From Gemmatimonadaceae bacterium (GTDB lineage: Bacteria > Gemmatimonadota > Gemmatimonadetes > Gemmatimonadales > Gemmatimonadaceae), in NCBI GenBank assembly GCA_040882285.1, contig JBBEBQ010000005.1:463633-527632 (forward strand): 64,000 nucleotides of DNA, read 5' to 3'. Every line of letters starts with the position of its first letter. Within the stretch, counting starts at the first letter, position 1. This document shows positions 52,116 to 61,073 of the stretch, piece after piece. The translations under genes were made by a program, and so were the position numbers. The notes beneath the pieces were generated by a model. That model ran no database searches. It saw only the letters and a list, made by a program, of their open reading frames with translations, and was not told the origin of the DNA.

Positions 52116-52757
52116 CTACTGCGCACTCTCCATGAACAGGACGGCCACGGCTCCGGCATAAGCCTGGAGCGCGCCCTCCGCGGTGGGCGCGGCCGCCCCG
52201 GTGATCCGCCTGGCCCAGACGACGCGCTGCCTGCGCCCGTCCACCAGGATCGCCTGGCCGCTCGCGGTGAAGCCGGCCGCGCCGTGCGCGAGCGTCACGT
52301 CGAGCGGGAGCAGGAAGTAGCGCCGCCCTTCGGAGACGGCCAGGAGGGTGCGTAGCTCCCCGCCGAGCCGCTCGGGGAGGTCGGTGTCGGGCTCGAGCCG
52401 CATCCCGCGGAGCGCGCCGACCGACAGCTCGAACGGATCGGGCAGCAGCGCGGGGTTCCGGCGGTGCGCCTGGCGCAGGTCGGCCGGCCAGACCCAGGTC
52501 TCCGCGATCGCGCGCGTCGTGAACGCGCTGCGGAGCGTGTCGTTGAAGCTCTCGCGCAGCGCCGGCCACGCGAGATTAGCGAGCTGCGGCGGCATGGCGG
52601 CGGACGCCGTGGGCGCGATGCGCTGCAGCGGCAGGACGACCACGGCGTCGCCGCCGAGGCGGACGTTGGCCTGCTCTTCCGCGGTTGGCCCTTGCTGGGC
52701 CGTCGCGCACGCGAGCGAGGCTGTCAGCGAAAGGGCCGCAAGGATACGAGGTGCCAT
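52116..52757 (-). CDS. Hypothetical lipoprotein
   Basis: About 213 residues from ATG at 52757. ILAALSLTASLAC is a lipoprotein signal with Cys17. The mature protein starts with a Gln/Glu-rich linker, then VVVLPLQRIAPTA, LRESFNDTLRSAFTTRAIAE, YFLLPLDVTLAHGAAGFTAS and VDGRRQRVVWARRITG, a pattern of alternating strands and helices that suggests a periplasmic alpha/beta domain. The family is not recognised. Longer in-frame codons upstream lie in a repeat element. First gene before the metallophosphoesterase. Confidence 0.75.
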   Translation of the reverse strand: MAPRILAALSLTASLACATAQQGPTAEEQANVRLGGDAVVVLPLQRIAPTASAAMPPQLANLAWPALRESFNDTLRSAFTTRAIAETWVWPADLRQAHRRNPALLPDPFELSVGALRGMRLEPDTDLPERLGGELRTLLAVSEGRRYFLLPLDVTLAHGAAGFTASGQAILVDGRRQRVVWARRITGAAAPTAEGALQAYAGAVAVLFMESAQ

Positions 52758-52778
52758 TTGCCTTGATAGGTTGTTTAC

Positions 52779-52799
52779 CAACAGCCAATAGCCAACAGC
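52779..52799. repeat. Heptamer repeat array, GGCTRTT family, single arm
   Basis: Three inverse heptamers (CCAACAG CCAATAG CCAACAG) stand just upstream of the lipoprotein gene. Unlike the other sites there is no inverted partner within 60 bp; the next element, of a different sequence family, starts at 52862. Confidence 0.75.
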
Positions 52800-52861
52800 T
52801 GCGTTCTTGCCCCAAAACTAGCCGCGGCTCAATTTGGCTGCAGCAGGTTTCGGGAGTTGTG

Positions 52862-52965
52862 ACGGGGAATCCAAGTAAGGAGTGTGGCAGTTCGGAGGGG
52901 TGAGTAAGGAGTAACTCCCAACTGACTACTCCTCACTGCCACACTCCAAACTTGGATCCCCCGTC
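52862..52965. repeat. Heptamer-phased palindromic element, GGAGT/ACTCC family, second copy
   Basis: About 104 bp with the same ends as 22293-22390 (CGGGGAATCCAAGT ... AAACTTGGATCCCCCGT). The right half is almost identical between the copies; the middle differs but keeps the seven-base phasing. A TTG inside it is in frame with cstA but is not the likely start. Confidence 0.8.
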
Positions 52966-52996
52966 CACACTTCCGGAGCCGGCCCCACTCCCGAGC

Positions 52997-55051
52997 ATGC
53001 GCAAACTCCCTTCCATTCTCTTGTGGACCGGCGTCGCCCTCGCCGGCGCGGTCGCCTTCGCCTGGCTCGCCCTCTCGCGGGGCGAGACGATCAGCGCCGC
53101 GTGGCTGCTGGTCGCGGCCGTGTCCACGTACCTGGTTGCGTACAGATTCTACAGCCGGTTCATAGCGGCCAAGGTCTTCGCGCTCGACCCCGCGCGTCCC
53201 ACGCCGGCGCTGCGGCTCACCGACGGCTGCGACTACGTGCCGACGCACAAGTGGATCGTCTTCGGCCACCACTTCGCCACGATCGCGGGCCCGGGGCCGC
53301 TCGTCGGGCCGACGCTCGCCGCGCAGTTCGGCTTCCTCCCCGGCGCGCTCTGGATCATCGTCGGCGTGGCGGTCGCTGGCGCGGTACAGGACATGGTGAT
53401 CCTCGCGGGGTCCATCCGGCGCGACGGCAAGTCGCTCGGGCAGATGGCGCGCGAAGAGATCGGACCCGTCGCGGGCGCCGCCGCGCTGCTGGCGGTGCTG
53501 GGGATCATGATCATCATCGTGGCCGTGCTCGGCCTCGTGGTCGTCAACGCATTGAAGGTCAGTCCCTGGGGCACCGCGACGGTCATCTTCACGATGCCGG
53601 TCGCGATGTTCGTCGGCGTGTACCTGCGGTTCATCCGGCCCGGACGGATCATCGAAGCCAGCATGATCGGGCTCGTACTGCTCGTGGTCGCGGTGTATGC
53701 CGGACAGTGGGTCGCGGACAGCGCGACGCTCGCGCCGATGTTCACCTGGAGCGGAAGGACGCTCGCCTGGTCGCTGATGGCGTACGGCTTCGCGGCCTCG
53801 GTTCTGCCGGTGTGGCTGCTGCTCGCCCCGCGCGACTACATCTCGGCGTTCGTGAAGATCGGCGTCGTGGTCGCGCTTGCGATCGGAGTGCTGATCCTGC
53901 TGCCCCCGCTGCGGATGCCTGCGCTCACGCAATTCACCGACGGCACGGGGCCGATCTTCGCCGGCAAGATCTTTCCCTTCGCGTTCGTCACCATCGCGTG
54001 CGGCGCGATCTCCGGCTTCCACTCGCTCGTCGCCTCGGGGACGACGCCGAAGATGATCCAGAACGAGGCCGACGCGCGCTTCATCGGCTTCGGCGCGATG
54101 CTCACCGAATCGCTCGTCGCGATTCTGGCGCTGATCGCCGCGTGCGTGCTCGAGCCGGGGATCTTCTTCGCGATCAACGCGCCGGCATCCGCCATCGGCG
54201 CGACCAGCGCGAGCGCGGCGCAGGCGATCTCGTCCTGGGGATTTACGGTCACACCGGACCAGATCGACGTCCTGACCCGCAACATCCAGGAGCAGACGGT
54301 GTTGTCGCGTACGGGCGGCGCGCCGAGCCTCGCGATCGGGATGGCGACGATCTTCTCCAACGTGCTCGGCGGCGCGTCCTCTATGGCCGTGTGGTACCAC
54401 TTCGCGATCATGTTCGAGGCGCTGTTCGTTCTAACGGTGCTCGACTCTGCGACGCGAATCGGCCGGTTCATCGTGCAGGACATCGGCAAGAACGTCTGGG
54501 CGCCGCTCGGCCGCGCGTCATGGTACCCGGCGATCGTCATCAGCAGCGCGATCTTCGTGCTGATGTGGGGTCACTTCCTGTATCAGGGAGTCGTGGACCC
54601 GCTCGGCGGGATCAACTCGCTGTGGCCGCTGTTCGGGATCTCCAATCAGCTGCTCGCCGCGGTCGCGTTGTGCGTGGGGACGACGATCATCATCAAGATG
54701 GGCAAGGCGCGGTACGCCTGGGTCACGCTGGTCCCGCTGGCGTGGGTCGCGACGGTCACGCTTTCGGCGGGGTGGATCAAGATTTTCGCGGCCGAGCCAC
54801 GGCTGGGCTTTTTGTCGCACGCGCGCTGGCTGTCGGAGCGGATCGCGACCGGCGAGCTGCCGGCGGGCGTCGCGACCGTGGCGGCCGCGCGGCACATGAT
54901 ATTCAACGATTATCTGAACGCGCTCGTAGCAGGGGCGTTCATGGTGGCGGTGGTGGTGGTTATCGTCGCGGCCGCGCATGAATGGTGGTTGGTTCTGTCA
55001 GGGCAGAAGGTCGCGGTGAGCACGGAGGTACCTTTTGACAAGGCCGCATGA
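52997..55051 (+). CDS. cstA: CstA-family transporter (carbon starvation / pyruvate-peptide)
   Basis: 684 residues from the ATG at 52997, about 16-18 transmembrane helices. The conserved N-terminal block GCDYVPTHKWIVFGHHFATI followed by AGPGPLVGPTLAAQFG is diagnostic, as is SGFHSLVASGTTPKMIQNEA. The family includes E. coli CstA and BtsT, which import pyruvate and have also been linked to peptide uptake. The usual small partner YbdD/YjiX is encoded two genes downstream. Its closest upstream sequence is a heptamer-phased element. Confidence 0.94.
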   Translation: MRKLPSILLWTGVALAGAVAFAWLALSRGETISAAWLLVAAVSTYLVAYRFYSRFIAAKVFALDPARPTPALRLTDGCDYVPTHKWIVFGHHFATIAGPGPLVGPTLAAQFGFLPGALWIIVGVAVAGAVQDMVILAGSIRRDGKSLGQMAREEIGPVAGAAALLAVLGIMIIIVAVLGLVVVNALKVSPWGTATVIFTMPVAMFVGVYLRFIRPGRIIEASMIGLVLLVVAVYAGQWVADSATLAPMFTWSGRTLAWSLMAYGFAASVLPVWLLLAPRDYISAFVKIGVVVALAIGVLILLPPLRMPALTQFTDGTGPIFAGKIFPFAFVTIACGAISGFHSLVASGTTPKMIQNEADARFIGFGAMLTESLVAILALIAACVLEPGIFFAINAPASAIGATSASAAQAISSWGFTVTPDQIDVLTRNIQEQTVLSRTGGAPSLAIGMATIFSNVLGGASSMAVWYHFAIMFEALFVLTVLDSATRIGRFIVQDIGKNVWAPLGRASWYPAIVISSAIFVLMWGHFLYQGVVDPLGGINSLWPLFGISNQLLAAVALCVGTTIIIKMGKARYAWVTLVPLAWVATVTLSAGWIKIFAAEPRLGFLSHARWLSERIATGELPAGVATVAAARHMIFNDYLNALVAGAFMVAVVVVIVAAAHEWWLVLSGQKVAVSTEVPFDKAA

Positions 55052-55059
55052 GAACTACC

Positions 55060-55227
55060 CTGCGTCCTGCGTCCTGCGTCCTGCGTCCTGTCAGGCTTCC
55101 GGCTCACTTTGCGGCGCCCGTCAGGACCACCGGCTGAGGGATTGCTTGTGAGATGCAAGTGGTACCGCACCAACTGTCAGCTCACCAGAATCCTGCTAGG
55201 ACGCAGCACGCAGGACGCAGGACGCAG
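55060..55227. repeat. Heptamer repeat element, TGCGTCC family, inverted pair
   Basis: Left arm 55060-55090: four tandem TGCGTCC units. Right arm 55199-55227: the inverse (GGACGCA) units with one shortened. A 108-bp core separates them and contains its own short inverted segments. The element takes up nearly all of the 200-bp gap between cstA and the S9 peptidase gene. Confidence 0.88.
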
Positions 55228-55253
55228 CGCTTTTCCCTGATTTCCCATTTCCG

Positions 55254-57632
55254 ATGACTGCCATGCTTCGATTCGCTTTCGCCTCGCTTCTCCTAGCCTC
55301 TCCGCTGTTCGCACAGGCGCCGATCGCCAGTCCCCCGCCGCTTCCCGCGCCCACGGCGACCCAGCCCTTCGATCTGACGATTGCGAACCTCATGCGCGGC
55401 CCCGAGCTGTACGGCCGGCCGCCGCAGCAGGTCGCCTGGTCGGCGGACAACCGGTGGATCTATTTCCGGTGGGTCGAGCCGGGCGCGGACTGGCGAGAGA
55501 CGCCGAAGCCGTACCGCGTCCGCGCCGCGCCAGGCAGCAAGCCCGAGCGCGTCGCTGATGCGCAGATGGATACGGTCGGGCCGCTGCTGGCGACCGGGGT
55601 GCTGTCGGCGAGGAGGGACCGGCGAGTCGTCGAATACCAGGGCGACCTCTTCGTCATCGTGGAAGGGAGCGGGAGCGTGCGGCGGCTCACGGAAACGGTG
55701 GACCGCGAGAGCGATCCGCGGTTCAGCGCCGACGGCACTCGCATCTTCTTCGTGCGGGACAACAACGTGTTCTCGGTGGACGTCGGCGGTGGCTCGCTCC
55801 GGCAGCACACGGACTTGCGGTTCGGCGGCGCGGCGGATTCCGCGCGGCGCGCAGATTCCGTCCGCGTGACGCAGCGCGGGTTCCTCGAGGCGCAGCAGCT
55901 CGAGCTGTTCGAGGCAATCCGCGACCGCGCGCGCGCCGACAGCATCAGGCGCGTCGATTCGATCTCGCTTGCCACTCGCCGGCTCCAGCCGATCTTCCTC
56001 GGCAAGAACGAGCGGATCAGCTCGATGTCGGTCTCTCCCAGGGCGGACGCCATGGTCGTCGTGCTGACGGCGCAGCCCGAAGGCGCTCGGATCGCCGGCG
56101 TGCCGCAGTACGTCACCGAATCCGGCTACACCGACGAGCTGCGGCCGCGCACGAAGGTCGGCGACACGCAGGGGCGCTCGCGCATCGGCTTCGTCTCGCT
56201 GCCGTCGGGCCGCACCACCTGGCTCCGCGCGTTCGGCGGGGACACGGCGCTCGGCTTCACGCGCGCGATCGGATGGAACGAGAGCGGGACGCACGCCCTG
56301 CTCTTCTCCAAGAGCTTCGACAACAAGACGCGGACGATCCACACCGTGGACGCGTCGGGCAACATGCGCGCGGCCGACGTGCTGCGCGACACGGCGTGGG
56401 TGGCCGGCCCGTGCTTCGGCTGCGCCGGGTGGTACGACGAGGGGCGGCGCATCTGGTACGTGTCGGAGGCGGACGGGTACGCCCACCTGTACACGTCGCG
56501 CCCGGACGGCAGCGACAAGCGCCAGCTCACGAGCGGCCGGTGGGAGGTGCACGACGTGGAGCTCTCGCCCGACCGGAGGTGGTTCTACCTGCACACCAAC
56601 GAGCCGTCGCCGTTCGAGCGCCATTTCTACCGGATGTCGGTTAACGGGGGGGCGCGCGGGCGGATCACGGGCTGGTCCGGCGGCCACGAGGTGACCGTGT
56701 CGCGCGACCAGCGCTGGCTGGCCGACGTGTATTCGCACGTGAATCAGCCGCCCGACCTGTACCTCCTGGAGAACAGGGCCGGCGCGCCAATGCACCGCTT
56801 GACGCTTTCGCCGTCGGAGGAATGGCGATCGTTCAACTGGATCAAGCCGGAGATCGTGATGATTCCGGCATCGGACGGTGTGCAGGTCCCCGCGCACATC
56901 TACCGGCCGTCCGACATCGGCGCGCAGCCCAACGGCGCGGCGGTGATCTTCGTGCACGGCGCCGGCTATCTGCAGAACGTCGGCAACTTCTGGTCGCAGT
57001 ACCCGCGCGAATACATGTTCAACCAGCTGCTCGCGTCGAAGGGGTACGTCGTGCTCGATCTCGACTACCGCGCCTCGGCGGGACACGGGCGCGACTGGCG
57101 CACGGCGATCTACCGCTGGTTCGGCGGGCGCGATCTGCAGGACCAGGTGGATGCGTCGCGCTGGCTCGAGCGCGAGCACGGAATACCGGGTGAGCGCGTG
57201 GGGATCTACGGCGGCAGCTACGGCGGCTTCATCACCCTCATGGCGCTGTTCAACGAGGCGGACCGGTTCGGCGCGGGCGCCGCGCTCCGCAGCGTGACCG
57301 ACTGGGCACACTACAACGAGGGCTACACGTCCAACATCCTGAACCGGCCGCAGGAGGATTCGGCCGCGTACCGCAGATCGTCGCCGATCTACTTCGCGCA
57401 GGGATTACAGGACCCGCTCGTGATCCTGCACGGCATGGTGGACACGAACGTGCACTTTCAGGACGTGGTGCGGCTGACGCAGCGGCTGATCGAGCTGGGT
57501 AAGACCGGTTGGGAGCTGGCCGTATATCCGGTGGAGGATCACGCGTTCGTGCGGCCGTCGTCGTGGACCGACGAGTATCGCCGGATCTACGAGATCTTCG
57601 AGGAGAACCTGCCGGTGCGGCGCGTTCCATGA
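55254..57632 (+). CDS. Secreted S9 prolyl-oligopeptidase-family peptidase (DPP-like)
   Basis: 792 residues. Signal peptide FAFASLLLASPLFAQ, then a long beta-propeller region (about 60-520) with repeated strand-turn units such as RWIYFRWVEPG, RVFFVRDNNVFSVD-like and YLHTNEPSPFERHFYRM, and a C-terminal alpha/beta hydrolase domain. Catalytic triad: Ser in GIYGGSYGGFITLMALF, Asp in DPLVILHGMVDTNVHF, His in VEDHAFVRPSSW. It should trim peptides in the periplasm. Start is ATG at 55254 or three codons later. It lies between cstA and ybdD and ends in an ATGA overlap with the latter. Confidence 0.92.
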   Translation: MTAMLRFAFASLLLASPLFAQAPIASPPPLPAPTATQPFDLTIANLMRGPELYGRPPQQVAWSADNRWIYFRWVEPGADWRETPKPYRVRAAPGSKPERVADAQMDTVGPLLATGVLSARRDRRVVEYQGDLFVIVEGSGSVRRLTETVDRESDPRFSADGTRIFFVRDNNVFSVDVGGGSLRQHTDLRFGGAADSARRADSVRVTQRGFLEAQQLELFEAIRDRARADSIRRVDSISLATRRLQPIFLGKNERISSMSVSPRADAMVVVLTAQPEGARIAGVPQYVTESGYTDELRPRTKVGDTQGRSRIGFVSLPSGRTTWLRAFGGDTALGFTRAIGWNESGTHALLFSKSFDNKTRTIHTVDASGNMRAADVLRDTAWVAGPCFGCAGWYDEGRRIWYVSEADGYAHLYTSRPDGSDKRQLTSGRWEVHDVELSPDRRWFYLHTNEPSPFERHFYRMSVNGGARGRITGWSGGHEVTVSRDQRWLADVYSHVNQPPDLYLLENRAGAPMHRLTLSPSEEWRSFNWIKPEIVMIPASDGVQVPAHIYRPSDIGAQPNGAAVIFVHGAGYLQNVGNFWSQYPREYMFNQLLASKGYVVLDLDYRASAGHGRDWRTAIYRWFGGRDLQDQVDASRWLEREHGIPGERVGIYGGSYGGFITLMALFNEADRFGAGAALRSVTDWAHYNEGYTSNILNRPQEDSAAYRRSSPIYFAQGLQDPLVILHGMVDTNVHFQDVVRLTQRLIELGKTGWELAVYPVEDHAFVRPSSWTDEYRRIYEIFEENLPVRRVP

Positions 57633-57823
57633 GGACGTCGCTGAAAGCGTGGCTGACGCGAGCGGGCGAGCTCGTACGCACAGTCATCGGCGCGCCGAGC
57701 TACGAGAAGTATCTGGAGCACATGCAGCTCGCGCATCCGAACCAGACGCCGCTCGACCGCGAAGATTTTGTGTGCAGCAGATTGCATGCGCGCTACTCGA
57801 AGCCCGGTGCGCGCTGCTGTTAG
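57629..57823 (+). CDS. ybdD: YbdD/YjiX-family small protein
   Basis: 64 residues. The pattern YEKYLEHMQLAHPNQTPLDR then EDFVCSRLHARY and the final Arg-Cys-Cys is typical of the YbdD/YjiX family. In enterobacteria this small protein is encoded directly after CstA or BtsT and is needed for transport. Here ATG overlaps the S9 peptidase stop (ATGA), so the three genes cstA, S9 peptidase and ybdD form one unit. Its stop overlaps the convergent MFS gene by four bases. Confidence 0.88.
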   Translation: MRTSLKAWLTRAGELVRTVIGAPSYEKYLEHMQLAHPNQTPLDREDFVCSRLHARYSKPGARCC

Positions 57824-58980
57824 AGGACGCCGACCGTCGGCCCGGCCCGGTTCGGTGGCGCTCCCGTGTGCACCGCCAGGAGAGCCAGCGTCGCAGCAAT
57901 GGCGAGACTGGCGCCCATCGTGAACGCGGCGGCTGCGCCGAAGCGATCCCACACGAGCCCAAACAACACGGACGCGGGCAGAGCGCCGAGCCCGACCGCC
58001 AGATGGAACCAGCCGAACGCGGATCCGCGGTCGGCGGCAGGCACGAAGTCGGCGATGAGCGCCCGCTCGGCTCCCTCGGTCAGGCTGAAGAAGAGGCCGT
58101 AGGCACCGAACAGCACCCACACGTGCCATGCGTCCATTGCGACGGCGAACGCGAAATACACGGCGGCGTACAGCAGCCATCCCGCGATCAGCAGCGGCTT
58201 CCTCCCGAACCGGTCGGACAGACCCCCGCCGATCGTAGCAGTCGTGGACTTGACCACGTGCAGGTACGCCCACAACAGCGGGACCAGACTGATCGGAACG
58301 CCGAGGTCGGTCGCGCGCAGCAGGAGAAACGCGTCCGTTGAATTGCCCAGCGTGAACAACAGCACTGCGGCCAGGAACACCCAAAACTTTTTGTCGAACT
58401 TCCCGTGCAGTCGTGGCGCCGTCGCGACGACGAGGGGAGCCGGTGTGGCCGGCCGGCGCTCCCGCACGGCCACCACCACGAGAACGACCGCGATCACCGC
58501 CGGAATGCCGGCCAGCAGAAAGACGACGCGCAGGGACAGCCCCAGCTCACGCAACAGCAGGAAAGCGACGACCGGACCGACCACCGCACCAGAATGATCC
58601 AGCGCCCGCTGAAACCCGAAGGCGCGGCCTCTGATCGACGGATCCACCGACTCGGCGATCATCGCGTCACGCGGCGCCGTGCGAATCCCCTTGCCCACGC
58701 GGTCCGTCACCCGGAGCAGCAACACTTGCGACGCGCTCTGCGCCAATCCGATCAGTGGCCTGACGGCGGATGCGAGGACGTATCCGGCCACGACCAGCGG
58801 CTTGCGGCGCCGCATGCGGTCGGACCACCAGCCGCTGGCGAGCTTGAGCAGCGACGCCGCCGACTCGGCGGCTCCTTCGATAAAGCCGATGAACGACGCG
58901 CTGGCGCCGAGCGTCGTGCTGAGAAAAAGAGGCAGCAGCGGGTAGATCATCTCGCTCGACAGGTCAGTGAAGAAGCTCAC
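57820..58980 (-). CDS. MFS transporter
   Basis: 386 residues from GTG at 58980, twelve predicted helices. SFFTDLSSEMIYPLLPLFL at the N-terminus, the loop 2-3 motif GWWSDRMRRRKPLVVAGY, VTDRVGKGIRTAPRDAMIAE after helix 4, and GGLSDRFGRKPLLIAGWLLY in the second half. The frame stays open about 16 codons upstream without a normal start codon. The substrate is unknown; this branch is often annotated as drug or multidrug efflux without evidence. Confidence 0.87.
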   Translation of the reverse strand: MSFFTDLSSEMIYPLLPLFLSTTLGASASFIGFIEGAAESAASLLKLASGWWSDRMRRRKPLVVAGYVLASAVRPLIGLAQSASQVLLLRVTDRVGKGIRTAPRDAMIAESVDPSIRGRAFGFQRALDHSGAVVGPVVAFLLLRELGLSLRVVFLLAGIPAVIAVVLVVVAVRERRPATPAPLVVATAPRLHGKFDKKFWVFLAAVLLFTLGNSTDAFLLLRATDLGVPISLVPLLWAYLHVVKSTTATIGGGLSDRFGRKPLLIAGWLLYAAVYFAFAVAMDAWHVWVLFGAYGLFFSLTEGAERALIADFVPAADRGSAFGWFHLAVGLGALPASVLFGLVWDRFGAAAAFTMGASLAIAATLALLAVHTGAPPNRAGPTVGVL

Positions 58981-59024
58981 CGCGCCGAGCGCGATTACGG
59001 TGCGGCCGAGCTTCGGCCTGGTCG

Positions 59025-60005
59025 CTATGTGACCCGCACCTCGGAGTTATCGCCCACCGTCACTTCACCGCGGAGGCCGTCGAGCACGGTCTCGTCGCCG
59101 ATGAGCGAGTTGCACAGCTTCGATTTCCTGATCTTCGCGCCCGTGCCGACGATCGTGTGGCTCAGCTCCGACCCCTCGATCACGCTCCCCTTCCCGATGG
59201 ACACGTTCGGGCCGACGGTGGAATCCTTGAGCGTGACGTCATCCTCGATGTAAACGGGATCCACGATCTTCACGCCCGCGTGAGCGGCGGGCTTGCGGGC
59301 GTAACCTTTCGTGAGCATCACGCGGTTGGTGTCGAGCAGCGTCTCGATCTTGCCCGCGTCGTACCACCCCGCCACGTCCACGACTTTGATTTTCGCGCCC
59401 TTGTCGATCATGTACTGGAATGCGTCGGTGAGATAGTACTCGCCCATGTTCATCGGCGACGCCAGCACGTGGTCGAGCCCTTCGAACAGCAGCTTCCAGT
59501 TCCTGACGTAGTACAGCCCGATGTTGGCGCGCCTGGAGATCGGCTCCTTCGGCTTCTCGACGATGCGCGTCATGTTGCCGTCGGCGTCGGTGACGACCAC
59601 GCCGAAGCGCTGATAGTCCTCGACCTCCTTCACCCAGATGATCCCGTCGGCGTCGGTCTTATGCACCAGCGACAGGTCCGCGTCGAAGATCGTGTCCACG
59701 AAGATGATCAGCACCGGCTCGTCCACGTACTCGCGCGCGAGCGCGATCGCGCCGGCGGTCCCGTCCTGCACTTTCTGCTCGATGAACACCGAGGGGAAGT
59801 CGTAGGTGCGGGCGAACTCTTCGACCTTCTCCTTGAGGTGTCCGGTGATGTAGATGATCTGGTCGATGTCGCCGAGCCGCTTGAGCTCGTCGAGCACGTA
59901 CGCCATGACCGGCTTGCCGGCGACCTTGAGCAGGGGCTTGGGCGTGACGTGCGTGTGCGGCCTCAGACGGGTGCCTTTTCCAGCCAATGGGATAATGACT
60001 TTCAT
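59025..60005 (-). CDS. Sugar-phosphate nucleotidyltransferase with left-handed beta-helix tail
   Basis: 326 residues from ATG at 60005. N-terminal nucleotidyltransferase: MKVIIPLAGKGTRLRPHTHV, TPKPLLKVAGKPV, FVDTIFDADLSL, IVEKPKEP and GEYYLTDAFQYMIDKGAKIK. From about residue 245, hexapeptide repeats (VYIEDDVTLKDSTVGPNVSI, GKGSVIEGSELSHTIVG) form a short beta-helix. It resembles glucose-1-phosphate thymidylyl- or uridylyltransferases; the nucleotide is not settled. Codons before the ATG belong to a heptamer element. The cupin gene upstream may share its operon, giving a sugar-modifying pair. Confidence 0.88.
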   Translation of the reverse strand: MKVIIPLAGKGTRLRPHTHVTPKPLLKVAGKPVMAYVLDELKRLGDIDQIIYITGHLKEKVEEFARTYDFPSVFIEQKVQDGTAGAIALAREYVDEPVLIIFVDTIFDADLSLVHKTDADGIIWVKEVEDYQRFGVVVTDADGNMTRIVEKPKEPISRRANIGLYYVRNWKLLFEGLDHVLASPMNMGEYYLTDAFQYMIDKGAKIKVVDVAGWYDAGKIETLLDTNRVMLTKGYARKPAAHAGVKIVDPVYIEDDVTLKDSTVGPNVSIGKGSVIEGSELSHTIVGTGAKIRKSKLCNSLIGDETVLDGLRGEVTVGDNSEVRVT

Positions 60006-60015
60006 ATTTTGCAGT

Positions 60016-60046
60016 AGCCAATAGCCAATAGCCAACAGCCAATAGC
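60016..60046. repeat. Heptamer repeat array, GGCTRTT family, single arm
   Basis: About four inverse heptamers (AGCCAAT/AGCCAAC) fill the gap between the cupin gene and the nucleotidyltransferase gene. No inverted partner is visible. If unrecognised, it produces a false N-terminal extension on the nucleotidyltransferase. Confidence 0.8.
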
Positions 60047-60057
60047 GCTCTTAGTCG

Positions 60058-60498
60058 TCATGGTTGGCTCGTCCCTTCCCGCCCGTACCTGTCCTGCAAT
60101 CGCACGACGTCGTCGAGGTGCGCGGTGGACGCTTCCAGCACGTCGCAATCAGTCACGGCTTCCATCTGGTGCACGGTGTGCGGCGTGATCCGGAACGACT
60201 CGCCGGCGCGCAGCCGTACGTCCTCGAGATCGTTTTCGGTCGGACCCGTCTGCACCCGGAAGATGATCTCGCCGGACAGCAGGTGGACGGTTTCGTCCTT
60301 GACGGTGTGGTATTGAATCGAGAGTGCATGCCCCGCCTTGATGTGCAAGATCTTGCCCACGTACCGGTCGGTGCTGGCCCAGATGGTCTCGTGTCCCCAG
60401 GGCTTGGGGACGACGCGGACGTCCACCCTGCCGGAGCGCGGGGCGGAGTCGCTGGTAGACGTTTGGTCGCGCTTTTGATCTTCGGTGGGGGCGGGCAT
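60058..60498 (-). CDS. Cupin protein, mannose-6-phosphate isomerase type II-like
   Basis: About 146 residues if started at the ATG at 60498; the frame is open 23 codons further. The single cupin domain reads KPWGHETIWASTDRYVGKIL then HALSIQYHTVKDETVHLLSG and ITPHTVHQMEAVTDCDVLEA, with His and Glu metal ligands at the expected positions. It resembles the C-terminal isomerase domain of type II phosphomannose isomerases. Together with the downstream nucleotidyltransferase it may make a nucleotide sugar; substrate unproven. Confidence 0.82.
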   Translation of the reverse strand: MPAPTEDQKRDQTSTSDSAPRSGRVDVRVVPKPWGHETIWASTDRYVGKILHIKAGHALSIQYHTVKDETVHLLSGEIIFRVQTGPTENDLEDVRLRAGESFRITPHTVHQMEAVTDCDVLEASTAHLDDVVRLQDRYGREGTSQP

Positions 60499-60565
60499 CC
60501 AGTAATATCTCGCACTGCGTCGAAGAGCAGCAACCGCCGGGCACGGGTTCTCCTTTGAGGGCCGC

Positions 60566-60905
60566 ATGATACTGGCGCCGCGCTACCTCCCGCGACTCGC
60601 GTCCACCATAGGTCTGTTCACCAACTATGGCCTGCGCGACTTCGCCAGGAACCAGGGACTTCTCAGCGTGCAGGGGGCGGAGCTCGCCACCGACGGCGGA
60701 GCTCGCCACCGACGGCGAAGCTCCCCCGGACGAAGGGCAGGACAAAGCGGTCGCGTTCCGCAAGCGCCTCGTCGAGCTCGGCTCGGCGTACGTGAAGCTC
60801 GGGCAGGTGCTCTCGACGCGGCCCGATCTCCTGCCCGCGCCGTACATCCGCGAGCTCGAGCACCAGCCATTAAAGCTTCTCACGACGGTGTGCGTCCCGA
60901 AGTGA
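60566..60905 (+). pseudogene. AarF/ABC1 (UbiB-type) kinase, N-terminal relic
   Basis: The first frame encodes PRYLPRLASTIGLFTNYGLR and on to GAELATDGG; after the 19-bp duplication the reading continues in another frame as EAPPDEGQDKAVAFRKRLVE then LGSAYVKLGQVLSTRPDLLP and YIRELEHQ, the signature of AarF/UbiB proteins. About 90 residues of the family's ~500 remain; downstream only CVPK and a stop follow. Two lesions, a frameshift and a large 3' deletion, make it non-functional. Its start overlaps the possible 5' extension of the divergent cupin gene. Confidence 0.85.
60679..60716 (+). repeat. 19-bp tandem duplication within the aarF relic
   Basis: Two exact copies of GGAGCTCGCCACCGACGGC in tandem. 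Removing one copy restores a single reading frame through the whole relic (ELATDGEAPPDE), so this duplication caused the frameshift. Confidence 0.93.
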
Positions 60906-61073
60906 CGCCCGGCTGACGGGCTCCCGTAGCTTCTGAAATAAGTCAGATGACCAAAAATCCGCCGGGAATACCCGTTACGACCCGGAACGAAATGGTGACG
61001 CAGGGGACAGCCCTTCCCGCGAGGTTCGCGTCGCGTGCACCAAACGCACGCGAAACCCTGGCGAGGAGGATGA

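Noticed and set aside
55293..57311. A 672-codon open frame on the minus strand opposite the S9 peptidase
   Set aside because: Composition is that of an antisense shadow (Arg, Val, Pro-rich); the plus strand has signal peptide and catalytic triad.
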